64,000 nucleotides of DNA from Rhizobium sp. WSM4643 (GCF_025152745.1 NZ_CP104040.1:558001-622000), one strand, 5' to 3'; positions 1 to 8,984 are shown, counted from the stretch's first letter. The notes: generated by a model not told the origin, from the letters alone. Numbers and translations: made by a program.

Positions 1-46
1 TGGCAATTAGCGGGCGCTTCATGTCGGGGAAGGGGATGCGGTTCAT
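1..46 (-). CDS. dgoA: 2-dehydro-3-deoxy-6-phosphogalactonate aldolase, N-terminal fragment
   Basis: Only the first 15 codons lie in the window; the gene continues beyond base 1. The reading begins MNRIPFPDMKRPLIA, which resembles the start of rhizobial KDPGal aldolases. These class I aldolases split 2-dehydro-3-deoxy-6-phosphogalactonate into pyruvate and glyceraldehyde 3-phosphate in the De Ley-Doudoroff pathway. Its ATG lies 13 bases after the dgoK stop on the same strand, the expected partner order. The identification rests on a short N-terminus plus context. Confidence 0.7.
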   Translation of the reverse strand, partial: MNRIPFPDMKRPLIA

Positions 47-59
47 CGTGTCAGCTTTC

Positions 60-977
60 TCAATTCGGCCAGATGGCTTCGGCGGCAGCCGAAAGCCCGC
101 GGCGCACGGCGGCGTCGGCGTCGATGGCGGTGAAGGCAAGGGAGAGGGTTCTGAAGGCCTGTTCGTAAAGTGCCTGCAGCCGCCCGGAGGCGACGAGGGT
201 GATGTCGGTGCCGTTTGCCGCATCCTGCAGCGCCCCGGCGATCTCGAGGCCGATCAGCGTGCCGGAAAGCCGCGCTTGCGCGGCAGCCGCTGATATGCCG
301 TGAAGGAGCTGGCCCGAGCGGGCGGTGAACAGCAGGTTGGAGGCAAGGGCCGGGCGCGTAAAAGCGGCCGAGACCGCCGCCTCGAAGGCTGCCGCATCCG
401 CCGGCTGCTCTCCCGCGCCGGCAACGGCGTGCGAAAGGATCGTGTGTTTGCTGACGACGTCGAAAAGCTCGCCGGTCATGAAGGTCGAGAAGCCGGTGAC
501 CTTGGCGTCCGTCAAATGCACCCATTTCGAATGCGTGCCGGGCATGCAGACCGCCTGCGCCCCCAAGCTTGCGCGGCCGAGCGCGCCGAGAAGCTGGGTT
601 TCCTCACCGCGCATGACGTCGGGCCTCGCCTTGTCGCGCTGGGCAAGGCCCGGCAGGATGCGGATGTCGCGGCTTTCGCCTGGCACGGAGACCGCCCCGG
701 TCAGGATCGAGACGAGCGGCGCCGGCACGTCGATATAACCGGCCTCAACCCAGCCCTGCCTGGCGCCGGCCATGCCGCAGACGATCACCGGCAGGTTTTC
801 CGGTGCCTCGATGGCGGTGAGATGGCCGGCAAGCACCGCGGAAAAGCCGGTCTTTGCCGCGCTCGTCATGCCTTCGCCGCTGCGACGTTCGGCAAGGACG
901 GTGCCGTCTCTGTCGATCAGCCAGAGCCGAAAGCTGCTGGTGCCCCAGTCCACCGCGACATAAGCGGGATTTGCCAT
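60..977 (-). CDS. dgoK: 2-dehydro-3-deoxygalactonokinase
   Basis: A 305-residue sugar-acid kinase, the usual family length. It should phosphorylate 2-dehydro-3-deoxygalactonate with ATP in the cytoplasm to give the substrate of the DgoA aldolase encoded just downstream. The N-terminus carries the phosphate-binding loop VDWGTSSFRLWLIDRDG (from about residue 8), typical of DgoK in the ASKHA fold. The start chosen is the ATG at 977, which overlaps the stop of the upstream dehydrogenase by one base (TAATG), pointing to translational coupling. A longer reading to 1094 would run into that dehydrogenase and is not used. Confidence 0.9.
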   Translation of the reverse strand: MANPAYVAVDWGTSSFRLWLIDRDGTVLAERRSGEGMTSAAKTGFSAVLAGHLTAIEAPENLPVIVCGMAGARQGWVEAGYIDVPAPLVSILTGAVSVPGESRDIRILPGLAQRDKARPDVMRGEETQLLGALGRASLGAQAVCMPGTHSKWVHLTDAKVTGFSTFMTGELFDVVSKHTILSHAVAGAGEQPADAAAFEAAVSAAFTRPALASNLLFTARSGQLLHGISAAAAQARLSGTLIGLEIAGALQDAANGTDITLVASGRLQALYEQAFRTLSLAFTAIDADAAVRRGLSAAAEAIWPN

Positions 978-1750
978 TACAGAACGCCTCCATCGACAAT
1001 CAGGGACTGGGCGGTCATCGCCGCCGCACAGTCGGATGCAAGAAACAGGCAGGGACCGACGATCGCATCGGGTTTGAGCGCGACTTTCAGGCACTGGTCC
1101 TCGACTGAACGCGCAATGCTCTCTTCGGTGAGCCAGTGCTGCATCTGCCGCTCGGTGACGACCATGCCGGGCAGGATGCAGTTGACCCGGATATTCTCCG
1201 GCCCAAGCCTGCCCGCCAGGCTCTTCGTCAGTCCGACGACCGCCGCCTTGGCTGCTGCATAGGCGGGAAATCCGCCCATGTTCAGCTTGAAGGCGATTGA
1301 CGACATATTGATGATCGCCCCGCCGCCTGCCGTCCGCATCGACGGCACGACTGCCTGCGAGGTGAAGAACACATGCTTGAGGTTGACCGCCTGGTTATTG
1401 TCCCAATAGGCCTCGGTCACCGCGTCAAATTCATGGCGGTCGTCCCAGGCGGCATTGTTGACCAGCACGCGGATCGGCCCTGAGCTGGCAATAACGGTAT
1501 CGACCGTGCGCCGGATCGCCTCGATGTCGCGCAGGTCGGCATGGTAAAAGGAGACCGGATGCGTGGTCTCCCGCGACAGCCTTTCGGCGAGCTCGCGGCC
1601 GGCGGCCTCGGCAATATCGATGAATGAGACCTTGGCGCCTTGGCGCGCGAAACCTTCGACGATCGCAGCGCCGATGCCCGATCCGCCGCCAGTGACCAGC
1701 ACGGATCGGTCTTTGAACTCGGGAAATTGTGCTGCTGGCATCATGGTCAC
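977..1750 (-). CDS. SDR-family dehydrogenase, candidate D-galactose 1-dehydrogenase
   Basis: A 257-residue classical short-chain dehydrogenase. It shows the nucleotide loop TGGGSGIG (residues 20-27), NNAA (98-101) and the catalytic S150/S151, Y164, K168 set. The GTG at 1750 is favoured because GGGAGG lies five bases upstream; ATGs at 1744 and 1741 are alternatives. It is first in an operon with dgoK and dgoA, so it probably oxidises the entry sugar. D-galactose is the natural candidate, since an SDR galactose dehydrogenase is known in Rhizobium meliloti. The substrate is inferred from context only; another aldose or a 2-keto-3-deoxy sugar acid is possible. Confidence 0.75.
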   Translation of the reverse strand: MTMMPAAQFPEFKDRSVLVTGGGSGIGAAIVEGFARQGAKVSFIDIAEAAGRELAERLSRETTHPVSFYHADLRDIEAIRRTVDTVIASSGPIRVLVNNAAWDDRHEFDAVTEAYWDNNQAVNLKHVFFTSQAVVPSMRTAGGGAIINMSSIAFKLNMGGFPAYAAAKAAVVGLTKSLAGRLGPENIRVNCILPGMVVTERQMQHWLTEESIARSVEDQCLKVALKPDAIVGPCLFLASDCAAAMTAQSLIVDGGVL

Positions 1751-1774
1751 CGTCGCCTCCCGACCTTATCGTTT

Positions 1775-1824
1775 TTCCATTATTTGGAACTTAATTTGAC
1801 TATATGGAATTATCGAATTATGCT
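1775..1824. promoter_or_regulatory. Divergent promoter and operator between the dgo operon and the IclR gene
   Basis: An inverted repeat TTCCA-N5-TGGAA (1775-1789) lies just upstream of the dehydrogenase gene. Next to it TTGACT (1796-1801), a 17-base spacer and TATGCT (1819-1824) make a plausible plus-strand promoter for the IclR-type gene. A further ATGGAATT (1804-1811) repeats half of the dyad. Divergent arrangement with a local repressor makes this the likely operator for both directions. Binding is inferred. Confidence 0.5.
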
Positions 1825-1852
1825 GGCCTTTCTGTCAAGGGTGGATGAAGCA

Positions 1853-2650
1853 ATGAATTCAAACGGCGACGGCGCTGGACGCGCACGCGAGACCGGCACG
1901 CTCGGCAAACTGATGGTTCTGCTCGATCTTGTCACCCATGCAGATGCGCCGCTGCGTTTCACCGATATCCTGGCTCTCGCCGGCCAGCCGCGCGGCACGC
2001 TGCATCGCCAGCTGAGCCATCTAGTGGAGGAAGGGCTGATCGAGCTCGATGGTGACGGCCGCTATGCGCCAGGCCTGCGCCTGCTCGATTTCGCCGCGCG
2101 CAGCTGGGCGCGCAACGAATTCCGCTCGATCGCCGAGCCGCACCTCGCCGATCTGCAGCGGGCGACCGGCGAGACGGTGCATCTCGGCGTTCTCCGCGGA
2201 CAGTCGATCATCTATCTCGATAAGGTCGAAGGCCGTCAGCCTGTGCGCATGTATTCGCAGATCGGCAATGCCTCGCCCTGTTATTGCACCGGCGTCGGCA
2301 AGGCCGCCTTGTCGCTGCTGCCGGCCGAAGGCCTTGCCAATCTCGTCGCCGGCTTGAGCTTCACCAGCTTTACCGCCTCGACCCATGTCTCAGCCGAAAC
2401 GCTGCTTGCCGAAATCCGCGAGATTGCCGATCAGGGCTATGCCTTCGACCGTGAGGAGCATGAGGCCGGCATCCGCTGCGTTGCCGCACCCGTCTGGTCG
2501 GAGGATCGGACCTTTATGGGTGGCATTTCGATTACCGGCCCGGCCTATCGGTTGTCGATGGAACTTCTGCACCAGTGGGCCGTTCCGGTTCGACTGGCGG
2601 CCGGGAGGATCATGGAAGGCATGCGCGTCCGTCTCGGTCCGCGCCGCTGA
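1853..2650 (+). CDS. IclR-family transcriptional regulator of the sugar-acid operon
   Basis: A 265-residue regulator with an N-terminal winged helix-turn-helix (about residues 15-80; motif FTDILALAGQPRGTLHRQLSHL) and a C-terminal IclR effector domain (IIYLDKVEGRQPVRMYSQIG ... CYCTGVGKAALS, then YAFDREEHEAGIRCVAAPV). The ATG at 1853 is preferred over the in-frame ATG at 1820, because the latter lies inside the putative -10 box. It is divergent from the dehydrogenase-dgoK-dgoA operon and probably controls it in response to a sugar acid; the ligand is inferred from the neighbours. Confidence 0.88.
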   Translation: MNSNGDGAGRARETGTLGKLMVLLDLVTHADAPLRFTDILALAGQPRGTLHRQLSHLVEEGLIELDGDGRYAPGLRLLDFAARSWARNEFRSIAEPHLADLQRATGETVHLGVLRGQSIIYLDKVEGRQPVRMYSQIGNASPCYCTGVGKAALSLLPAEGLANLVAGLSFTSFTASTHVSAETLLAEIREIADQGYAFDREEHEAGIRCVAAPVWSEDRTFMGGISITGPAYRLSMELLHQWAVPVRLAAGRIMEGMRVRLGPRR

Positions 2651-2902
2651 GGGCACAAATCACAATCGGCCCGCTGCCGGACGCGAGCAGAGCATGCTTA
2701 TGATGAGCGCGATATTGAGATCTGCCGACGAATCACCACAACTAGAACGGTCCGCGAAATCTACAACCAGTCACCGGCCGAACGCTCAACGCTGAAGCCG
2801 ATTCCACCAGCGATCGTCGTTTCCCGATGCAATCGAAACATTCATAGCGGGCAGGTTTCGCAAACGGTTTGACGGCCGCTGTGCCGAAGATGAAGAAATG
2901 TG

Positions 2903-3637
2903 ATGGCACCCTTGTCGCAAACATCCACGGAAGAAGACGATTATGTTCAGGAAATAGCGGGCCTGAAGACCCAGTTCGATATTTTCCGCTTCATGAAACG
3001 GGTGACGGAAGCCTATCGCAGCCGTGCCTTCATGGTCCTCAACCTGCCGCCGGTCACCTCCTTCGATCTTCAGGGCAGCACCGTCATCACCAGCTGGCCG
3101 GCCGAGCTTCTGGCTCTCTACGACCAGGAAGGCCTGATGGTGAACAGTCCGGTTCTGAGGCGCCTCAGAACATCCGCGCGACCCTTCTTCTACGACATGT
3201 CGCGCCAGAACTGGTCGCGGGACGACGGCAAGTCCATTCTCGTTGCCTCGCTGTTCGAACGTTTCAAGATGATGCGCTGCGCCTATTTCCCGACGCATGA
3301 TCCTTCCGGCCTGCGCGGCGCCGTCTCTTTCGCCGGCGACCGCGAGCCCTTCAATCCGGCGGAGATGCGCGAGCTGTGCTACATCGCCATCCACGTCTTC
3401 GACAGGCTTGCGGAGATCCGCAACCTCGATACGCGCATGACGGACACGCTGACCGACCGCGAGATCGATTGCCTCAACTGGACGGCGGCCGGCAAGACCA
3501 GTGCTGAAATCGCCGAAATCCTCACCCTCTCCGAGCACACGGTCAATCACTACCTCAACCGCGCCACCAAGAAGCTCGACACGGTCAACCGCACCCAGGC
3601 CGTCGCCAAGGCGCTGCGCATCGGCCTGATCAAATAA
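2903..3637 (+). CDS. LuxR-family transcriptional regulator, solo
   Basis: A 244-residue protein with an N-terminal autoinducer-type sensor region (about residues 20-160) and a C-terminal LuxR helix-turn-helix (LTDREIDCLNWTAAGKTSAEIAEIL ... HTVNHYLNRATKKL). The ATG at 2903 follows a GTG in the same frame at 2900. No luxI-type synthase lies nearby, so it is a solo. Size and domain order suit rhizobial regulators such as ExpR, VisN/VisR or other LuxR solos. Assignment to one of these needs a tree and is not claimed. Confidence 0.82.
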   Translation: MAPLSQTSTEEDDYVQEIAGLKTQFDIFRFMKRVTEAYRSRAFMVLNLPPVTSFDLQGSTVITSWPAELLALYDQEGLMVNSPVLRRLRTSARPFFYDMSRQNWSRDDGKSILVASLFERFKMMRCAYFPTHDPSGLRGAVSFAGDREPFNPAEMRELCYIAIHVFDRLAEIRNLDTRMTDTLTDREIDCLNWTAAGKTSAEIAEILTLSEHTVNHYLNRATKKLDTVNRTQAVAKALRIGLIK

Positions 3638-4150
3638 GTTGCAAAAAACAACCGACTGCTTTCCAAGCCGCCCAGCGCGTAGGCATACCTTTCCCGCTGA
3701 GGGGGCGGCCGCAAGCGCTTTTGCGCTCTTTTCCTGATTTTTCATCTGGCACGCTTTCTGCATCTCTTCGGCGAGAGGTCCAGAGGGGACTTTGAGACCA
3801 GCGCCAGGAAATGGCGCGGCCGACACACCGCTGCCCGACGCCGATGCCGCTTTTCTCCCGGCCCTTCGGTGTCGGCGGCGGTTGTTGCGTTTTGGCACCG
3901 CTTCTTTCGCAGCTGTTGGCGATTTCATCTTCCTTGTTCACTTTTCGCTGGTCTTTTTTTCGGCTTGCGCTAGTTCGCCCCGGATTGCGCCGGTTCTCGG
4001 GGAGACCGTTGCGGCCATCAGGGCGAAAGCCCGGCGGACTTGATGGCCGCAACGGACTGCCAATTCTCCCCGGCGCTCTTTTTGGCCCGCCGGATTTTCC
4101 TCCCGATGATTTTGTTTGGCGAAGGCTTCGGTCTCCACTATTTCTACTGC
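3638..4150. other. Gene-free interval with a long dyad
   Basis: About 510 bases between the LuxR gene and the repeat upstream of mrp. Open frames on both strands here lack ribosome-binding sites and look like no known protein. The notable structure is a perfect 13-bp inverted repeat, GTTGCGGCCATCA (4008-4020) and TGATGGCCGCAAC (4041-4053), separated by 20 bases and flanked further out by GGGGAGA (3999-4005) and TCTCCCC. It could be an uncharacterised structured RNA or a dispersed repeat. Confidence 0.4.
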
Positions 4151-4152
4151 AT

Positions 4153-4246
4153 GATTTAGCCCAAACGGAATCGATTGGGCTAAATCTGCAGCAATTCAAG
4201 TGCTACAGCGTCCTTTGCGCGTCTTGAGAGACGCGCGGCGCTGTAG
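4153..4246. repeat. Composite palindromic intergenic repeat upstream of mrp
   Basis: Two adjacent stem-loops. The first has arms GATTTAGCCCAA (4153-4164) and TTGGGCTAAATC (4175-4186). The second is nested: CTACAGCG (4203-4210) pairs with CGCTGTAG (4239-4246), and GCGCGTCT (4217-4224) with AGACGCGC (4229-4236). From general knowledge this second hairpin is a common Rhizobium intergenic sequence. It ends 24 bases before the mrp start codon, so it may lie in the mrp leader. Confidence 0.75.
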
Positions 4247-4270
4247 TCTGCAAGAAGCATTGAGGGTGAA

Positions 4271-5449
4271 ATGGCCGACGTCACCAAGGAACAGGTTCTC
4301 GAAACGCTGAAGACCGTGCGTGGACCGGATCTCGAGCACGATATCGTCGAGCTCGGTATGGTCTCCGACGTCTTCATCTCCGATGGCAAGGTTTATTTCT
4401 CCATCACCGTCCCGGCCGATCGCGCCAAGGAGCTGGAGCCGATGCGGCTCGCCGCCGAGCGCGTCATCAAGGAAATGCCGGGCGTCAAGGGCGCCCTCGT
4501 CACACTGACGGCGGACAAGAAAGCGGCCGCCGCCGCTCCGGCTGCCCGCCCTGCGCCGAACCCGCCGCACGGCCATGCCGGCCACGATCACCAACATGAT
4601 CATGCAGGCCACGCTCACGCTCCTCAACAGCCGCCGCGCGCCGGCAAGATCGGTGTGCCCGGCATCGGCGCCATCATCGCGGTCGCCTCGGGCAAGGGTG
4701 GGGTCGGTAAGTCGACCACCGCCGTCAATCTCGCACTCGGCCTGCTCGCCAACGGTCTTCGCGTCGGCATTCTCGATGCAGACATCTACGGTCCCTCGAT
4801 GCCGCGCCTGCTGAAGATATCGGGCCGCCCGACGCAGATCGACGGCCGCATCATCAATCCGATGGAGAATTATGGCCTCAAGGTCATGTCGATGGGCTTC
4901 CTTGTCGACGAGGAGACGGCGATGATCTGGCGCGGGCCGATGGTCCAGTCGGCGTTGTTGCAGATGCTGCGCGAAGTCGCCTGGGGCGAGCTCGACGTCC
5001 TCGTCGTCGACATGCCGCCCGGCACCGGCGACGCGCAGCTGACCATGGCCCAGCAGGTGCCGCTTGCCGGTGCCGTCATCGTCTCCACACCGCAGGATCT
5101 CGCTCTGATCGATGCCCGCAAGGGCCTCAACATGTTCCGCAAGGTCGAGGTGCCCGTGCTCGGCATCGTCGAGAATATGAGCTACTTCATCGCCCCTGAT
5201 ACCGGCACCCGCTACGACATCTTCGGCCATGGCGGCGCCCGCAGGGAGGCCGAGCGCATCGGCGTGCCCTTCCTCGGCGAAGTGCCGCTGACGATGAACA
5301 TCCGCGAAACCTCCGACGCCGGCACGCCGCTCGTCGCCTCCGAGCCGAACGGCATCGTTGCCGGCATCTATCGCGGCATCGCCGCCAAAGTCTGGGAGCA
5401 TCTCGCCGGCCAGTCCCAGCGCCCGGCGCCGGCGATCGTCTTCGAATAA
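4271..5449 (+). CDS. mrp: Mrp/NBP35-family P-loop ATPase (ApbC-like iron-sulfur carrier family)
   Basis: A 392-residue protein. Residues 1-80 form a MIP18/DUF59 domain. A His-rich linker follows (about 100-117, HGHAGHDHQHDHAGHAH). Then comes the ParA/MinD-like ATPase with the deviant Walker A SGKGGVGKST (140-149), the DADIYGPSMP stretch and VVDMPPGTGD. The family carries iron-sulfur clusters to target proteins in the cytosol. Family members usually have a CPxC pair after MSYF; here the place reads APDT (308-311), and the whole protein has no cysteine. The ATG at 4271 follows GAGGGTGA. The cluster-carrier role is therefore less certain than the family assignment. Confidence 0.92.
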   Translation: MADVTKEQVLETLKTVRGPDLEHDIVELGMVSDVFISDGKVYFSITVPADRAKELEPMRLAAERVIKEMPGVKGALVTLTADKKAAAAAPAARPAPNPPHGHAGHDHQHDHAGHAHAPQQPPRAGKIGVPGIGAIIAVASGKGGVGKSTTAVNLALGLLANGLRVGILDADIYGPSMPRLLKISGRPTQIDGRIINPMENYGLKVMSMGFLVDEETAMIWRGPMVQSALLQMLREVAWGELDVLVVDMPPGTGDAQLTMAQQVPLAGAVIVSTPQDLALIDARKGLNMFRKVEVPVLGIVENMSYFIAPDTGTRYDIFGHGGARREAERIGVPFLGEVPLTMNIRETSDAGTPLVASEPNGIVAGIYRGIAAKVWEHLAGQSQRPAPAIVFE

Positions 5450-5679
5450 TGCATGCCGCCCGGAAGTGTGCAGCGGTTTCCGGGATGACGGCATGCATAA
5501 GACAAAATGCATGCCGCCCGGAAGTGTGCAGCGGTTTCCGGGATGACGGCATGCATAAGACAAAATGCATGCCGCCCGGAAGTGTGCAGCGGTTTCCGGG
5601 ATGACGGCATGCATAAGACAAAATGCATGCCGCCCGGAAGTGTGCAGCGGTTCCGGGATAACGGCATGCATAAGACAAA
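5449..5679. repeat. Four tandem copies of a 58-bp hairpin repeat
   Basis: Units begin at 5449, 5507, 5565 and 5623, exactly 58 bases apart. The first three are essentially identical; the fourth differs slightly (one T lost, GGGATAACGG). Each unit folds on itself: ATGCATGCCG with CGGCATGCAT, and CCGGAA with TTCCGG inside. The core AGTGTGCAGCGG recurs in other intergenic spots of this window (about 14.8, 17.3, 28.2, 33.5, 59.1 kb). The array begins on the last base of the mrp stop codon. Confidence 0.9.
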
Positions 5680-6011
5680 GAACTGGCGCGCGTAGCATGA
5701 ATCGGGTTCGAGGCGAGGTGCTTTAGCGAGCCGAATCACCGCAGCGGATACCCCAAATTGTGGGGGAAACGTGGTGAAAAGCCGCGCTTCACGGAAGATG
5801 TCTTGATTATTTCACGGCTTTGCTTCATATGCCGCGGCGCCATGATGGCGTTTTGCTGCAGATGCTCAATGAGGCCGTCCCCGTTTCGAAGGGTCCGGCC
5901 CGCCTGCAAGTTCGGAGTTGTCTTGTCGATCGAAGGATTGGGAACTGCGATGCAGTTGAGCACAATGCGCATGCCGGCCTTTGAGGTTGGATGCAGCCGG
6001 AGAGACTACCG
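5680..6011. other. Gene-free interval before the CorA-like gene
   Basis: About 330 bases with no convincing gene. The only possible structure noticed is a loose pairing between GAAAAGCCG near 5776 and CGGCTTTGC near 5815. It must contain the promoter for the corA-like gene, but no clear -35/-10 pair stands out. Confidence 0.35.
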
Positions 6012-6989
6012 GTGATTACCGCTTACTGTTCCAATTGCAAGTCGGTCGAGATCCGCGATCTGTCGCATGCCGCCTCCTTTCCCGAGGATGTCGTATGGAT
6101 CGACATGATCGAGCCGACCCGCGACGAGGAACTCTATGTCGAGAAGGTTCTCGGCATCGAGGTCCCGACTCGCGACGATCTCAAGGATATCGAGCCTTCC
6201 GCCCGTCTTTATGTCGAAAACGACGCCGTCTTCATGACCGCTTCGCTGCTCTGGAAGGCTGACACCGACGTGCCGACGCTGACCGATGTCGCCTTCATCC
6301 TGGCTGGAAATCGCCTGGTCACCATTCGCTACGCCCATCCCAAATCCTTTGCGCTGTTCATCGCTGCCCTCCACCGGCTGCCGGAAAACTGGCGCAGCGG
6401 CGCTGCCCTTCTTGCCAAGCTCTTGGAGACGATCGTCGACCGCACCGCCGAAATCCTCGAAATCTCCATCTCCCGTATCGACATCCTCTCGACGCATGTC
6501 TTCGGCGATCGGGCAAGGAAGGTGCGCAAGCCCTCGAACTACCTCGAGGAGAAGTTGCGCGATATTGCCGGCCATCACCGGATGATCAGCAAGGTGCGCG
6601 ACAGTCTCGGGTCGCTTACTCGCCTGCTGACGTTCTTTCACACGATCCCGGCGATCCAGCAGGACCGCGAGGCGAAGGAGCTCTGCCGCACCGTCTCGCG
6701 CGATGTCCAGTCGCTGTCGGAGCATGCTTCCTTCGTCGCAGGCAATATCACCTTCCTGCTCGATGCTTCGCTCGGGCTGATCAACATCGAGCAGAACTCG
6801 ATCATCAAGATTTTCTCGATTGCCTCGGTGGTGTTCTTGCCGCCGACATTGGTCGCCTCCATCTATGGTATGAACTTTCAGGTCATGCCGGAGTTGACCT
6901 GGGCCGCGGGTTATCCCTATTCGCTGGCCCTGATGGTGATTTCAGCCGTCATCCCCTTTTTCTTTTTCCGCTGGAAAGGCTGGCTCTGA
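6012..6989 (+). CDS. corA: CorA-family magnesium/divalent metal transporter
   Basis: A 325-residue inner-membrane channel-type transporter, near the usual CorA length. It has a long cytoplasmic acidic/helical N-terminal domain and two C-terminal membrane helices separated by the signature YGMN (GMN at about 286-288), followed by FQVMPEL. The start is taken as GTG 6012, with GGAGAG seven bases upstream and an N-terminus MITAYC like other rhizobial CorA proteins. The ATG at 5991 would add seven residues and has a weaker GAGG. It lies 18 bases before kup, so the two probably form an ion-transport operon. The ion (Mg, Co or Ni) cannot be told from sequence. Confidence 0.9.
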   Translation: MITAYCSNCKSVEIRDLSHAASFPEDVVWIDMIEPTRDEELYVEKVLGIEVPTRDDLKDIEPSARLYVENDAVFMTASLLWKADTDVPTLTDVAFILAGNRLVTIRYAHPKSFALFIAALHRLPENWRSGAALLAKLLETIVDRTAEILEISISRIDILSTHVFGDRARKVRKPSNYLEEKLRDIAGHHRMISKVRDSLGSLTRLLTFFHTIPAIQQDREAKELCRTVSRDVQSLSEHASFVAGNITFLLDASLGLINIEQNSIIKIFSIASVVFLPPTLVASIYGMNFQVMPELTWAAGYPYSLALMVISAVIPFFFFRWKGWL

Positions 6990-7007
6990 GGAGCCTGATG
7001 CAACTTC

Positions 7008-8906
7008 ATGTCCGAAGAGAGCCATCCGAACGAAAGCCATATGACGCCGCGAAAGCTGTTCTATCTCGCGTTGGGTTCCGTCGGTGTCGTCTACGGCGAT
7101 ATCGGCACCAGCCCGCTCTATGCCTTTCGCGAGGCGCTGAAGCCGGTGGCCCATGACGGCGTCACCCGTTTTGAAGTCATCAGCCTGATCTCGCTGATGA
7201 TCTGGGCGCTGACGATCATCGTCACCATCAAATATGTGCTCTTCCTGCTGCGCGCGGACAACGACGGCGAGGGCGGCACGCTGTCGCTGCTTGCCCTGCT
7301 GATGAAGACCGCCAACGGCCATACCGCCGTCCTGATGCTGCTCGGGCTGATGGGTGCGGCCCTCTTCCTCGGCGACGCGATGATCACGCCGGCTCTATCG
7401 GTGCTGTCAGCCGTCGAGGGCCTGAAGCTCGTCACGCCCAGCCTCGCGGAATATATCGTGCCGATCTCGGTGGTGATCCTGGCGCTGCTTTTCATCGTGC
7501 AATCGCGCGGCACCGGTGCCGTTGCAAGGTTCTTCGGCCCGATCACCGCCGTCTGGTTCCTCGTCATGGCCGCCGCCGGCATTTCTCATATCTCGGACGA
7601 TTACGGAATCCTTGCCGCCTTCAATCCCTATTATGCCGTCAGCTTCCTGCTGCATGAGGGCTTCTACGGCGTCGTCGTACTTGGCGCCGTCTTCCTGACG
7701 GTGACGGGCGCCGAGGCGCTCTACGCCGATCTCGGCCATTTCGGCCGTCGTCCGATCCAGTGGGCCTGGTTCCTGCTGGTATTCCCGTCGCTGACGCTGA
7801 ACTATCTCGGGCAGGGGGCGCTGGTTCTCGGCAATCCGGCGACGATGTCCGATCCCTTCTATCTGATGTATCCGAAATGGGCGCTGCTGCCGGTCGTCAT
7901 CCTGGCGACCGCCGCGACCATCATCGCCAGCCAGGCTGTCATCACCGGCGCCTTCTCGATGGTGCGCCAAGGCATCAACCTCGGCTTCCTGCCGCGCATG
8001 GAAATCCTCTTCACCTCGGAAACCAATACCGGGCAGATCTTCGTGCCTTCGGTCAACGCCGTGCTGTTCATCGGCGTCATCTTCCTGGTGCTGAGTTTCA
8101 AAACATCGGACGCGCTGGCGACCGCCTACGGTATCTCCGTCACCGGCGCCATGGTCGTCACCTCGATCATGGCCTTCGAATTCGTCCGCGCCCGCTGGAA
8201 CTGGTCGCTTCCGGTTGCGGTGATCGCGCTCGCGCCGCTGGTGGTGCTCGAAATGATCTTCCTCGGCGCCAACCTTTTGAAGATCCACGACGGCGGCTAT
8301 ATCCCGATCATGATCGCCACGGCCTTTACCGTCGTCATGTGGACCTGGCGTCGCGGCACGGCGATCCTGATGGAAAAGACCCGCCACACCGATATTCCGC
8401 TCGCCTCCTTCGTCAGCTCGATCGAGCGCAAGAGCGAACATTCGCCGGCCCAGGTCCCGGGCACGGCGATCTTCCTGACCAGCGATCCGGAATCGGCCCC
8501 GGCCGCCTTGCTGCACAATCTCAAGCACAACCATGTGCTTCACGACCGCAACGTCATCCTGACGATCCGCACGGTCAACAAACCGCGCGTCCCGAGCCAG
8601 GACCGCTACCGGGTCGAGCAGATTTCCGAGCGCTTCTCCCGCGTCGAACTGCTCTTCGGCTTCATGGAATCTCAGAATGTCTCGCAGGCCCTGGCGACGC
8701 TGCGCAAGACGGGACTGAAATTCGACATCATGTCGACCTCCTTCTATCTCGGCCGACGCAAGCTGGTGCCGGACGCCAAGTCGGGCATGCCCTACTGGCA
8801 GGACCGGCTCTACATCGCGCTCGCCAACGCCGCCGCCAACCCTTCGGACTACTTCCGCCTGCCGGCGAACCGCGTGGTGGAACTCGGCTCGCATGTTATT
8901 ATTTGA
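7008..8906 (+). CDS. kup: Kup-type potassium uptake protein
   Basis: A 632-residue protein, typical of the KUP/HAK/KT family of K+/H+ symporters. The N-terminus holds the family signature [19 protein letters not shown]. About twelve hydrophobic membrane helices follow (to about residue 440), including [13 protein letters not shown] and NYLGQGA. A cytoplasmic C-terminal domain ends the protein. The start at ATG 7008 has only a weak ribosome-binding site, consistent with coupling to the preceding corA-like gene. Rhizobia often carry more than one kup; which paralogue this is cannot be said. Confidence 0.95.
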   Translation: MSEESHPNESHMTPRKLFYLALGSVGVVYGDIGTSPLYAFREALKPVAHDGVTRFEVISLISLMIWALTIIVTIKYVLFLLRADNDGEGGTLSLLALLMKTANGHTAVLMLLGLMGAALFLGDAMITPALSVLSAVEGLKLVTPSLAEYIVPISVVILALLFIVQSRGTGAVARFFGPITAVWFLVMAAAGISHISDDYGILAAFNPYYAVSFLLHEGFYGVVVLGAVFLTVTGAEALYADLGHFGRRPIQWAWFLLVFPSLTLNYLGQGALVLGNPATMSDPFYLMYPKWALLPVVILATAATIIASQAVITGAFSMVRQGINLGFLPRMEILFTSETNTGQIFVPSVNAVLFIGVIFLVLSFKTSDALATAYGISVTGAMVVTSIMAFEFVRARWNWSLPVAVIALAPLVVLEMIFLGANLLKIHDGGYIPIMIATAFTVVMWTWRRGTAILMEKTRHTDIPLASFVSSIERKSEHSPAQVPGTAIFLTSDPESAPAALLHNLKHNHVLHDRNVILTIRTVNKPRVPSQDRYRVEQISERFSRVELLFGFMESQNVSQALATLRKTGLKFDIMSTSFYLGRRKLVPDAKSGMPYWQDRLYIALANAAANPSDYFRLPANRVVELGSHVII

Positions 8907-8984
8907 TGGGTTGAAAGAGGGGCGCTTGCTTCGATCCTAGCTGTGCGATGTTTCGGATCTTCGGCCTTCGCGAAAAAGACCCCG

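Noticed and set aside
3630..4199. Long open frames on both strands in the LuxR-mrp gap
   Set aside because: No ribosome-binding site, odd composition and no family resemblance; they arise from high-GC sequence.
5449..5679. Regular 58-bp repeats as a CRISPR array
   Set aside because: The whole unit repeats without variable spacers, and no cas gene is near.
7407..8894. Open frame of nearly 500 codons opposite kup
   Set aside because: Antisense shadow; the kup frame has full-length family motifs, and the opposite frame is a run of His/Arg/Asp typical of the complement.
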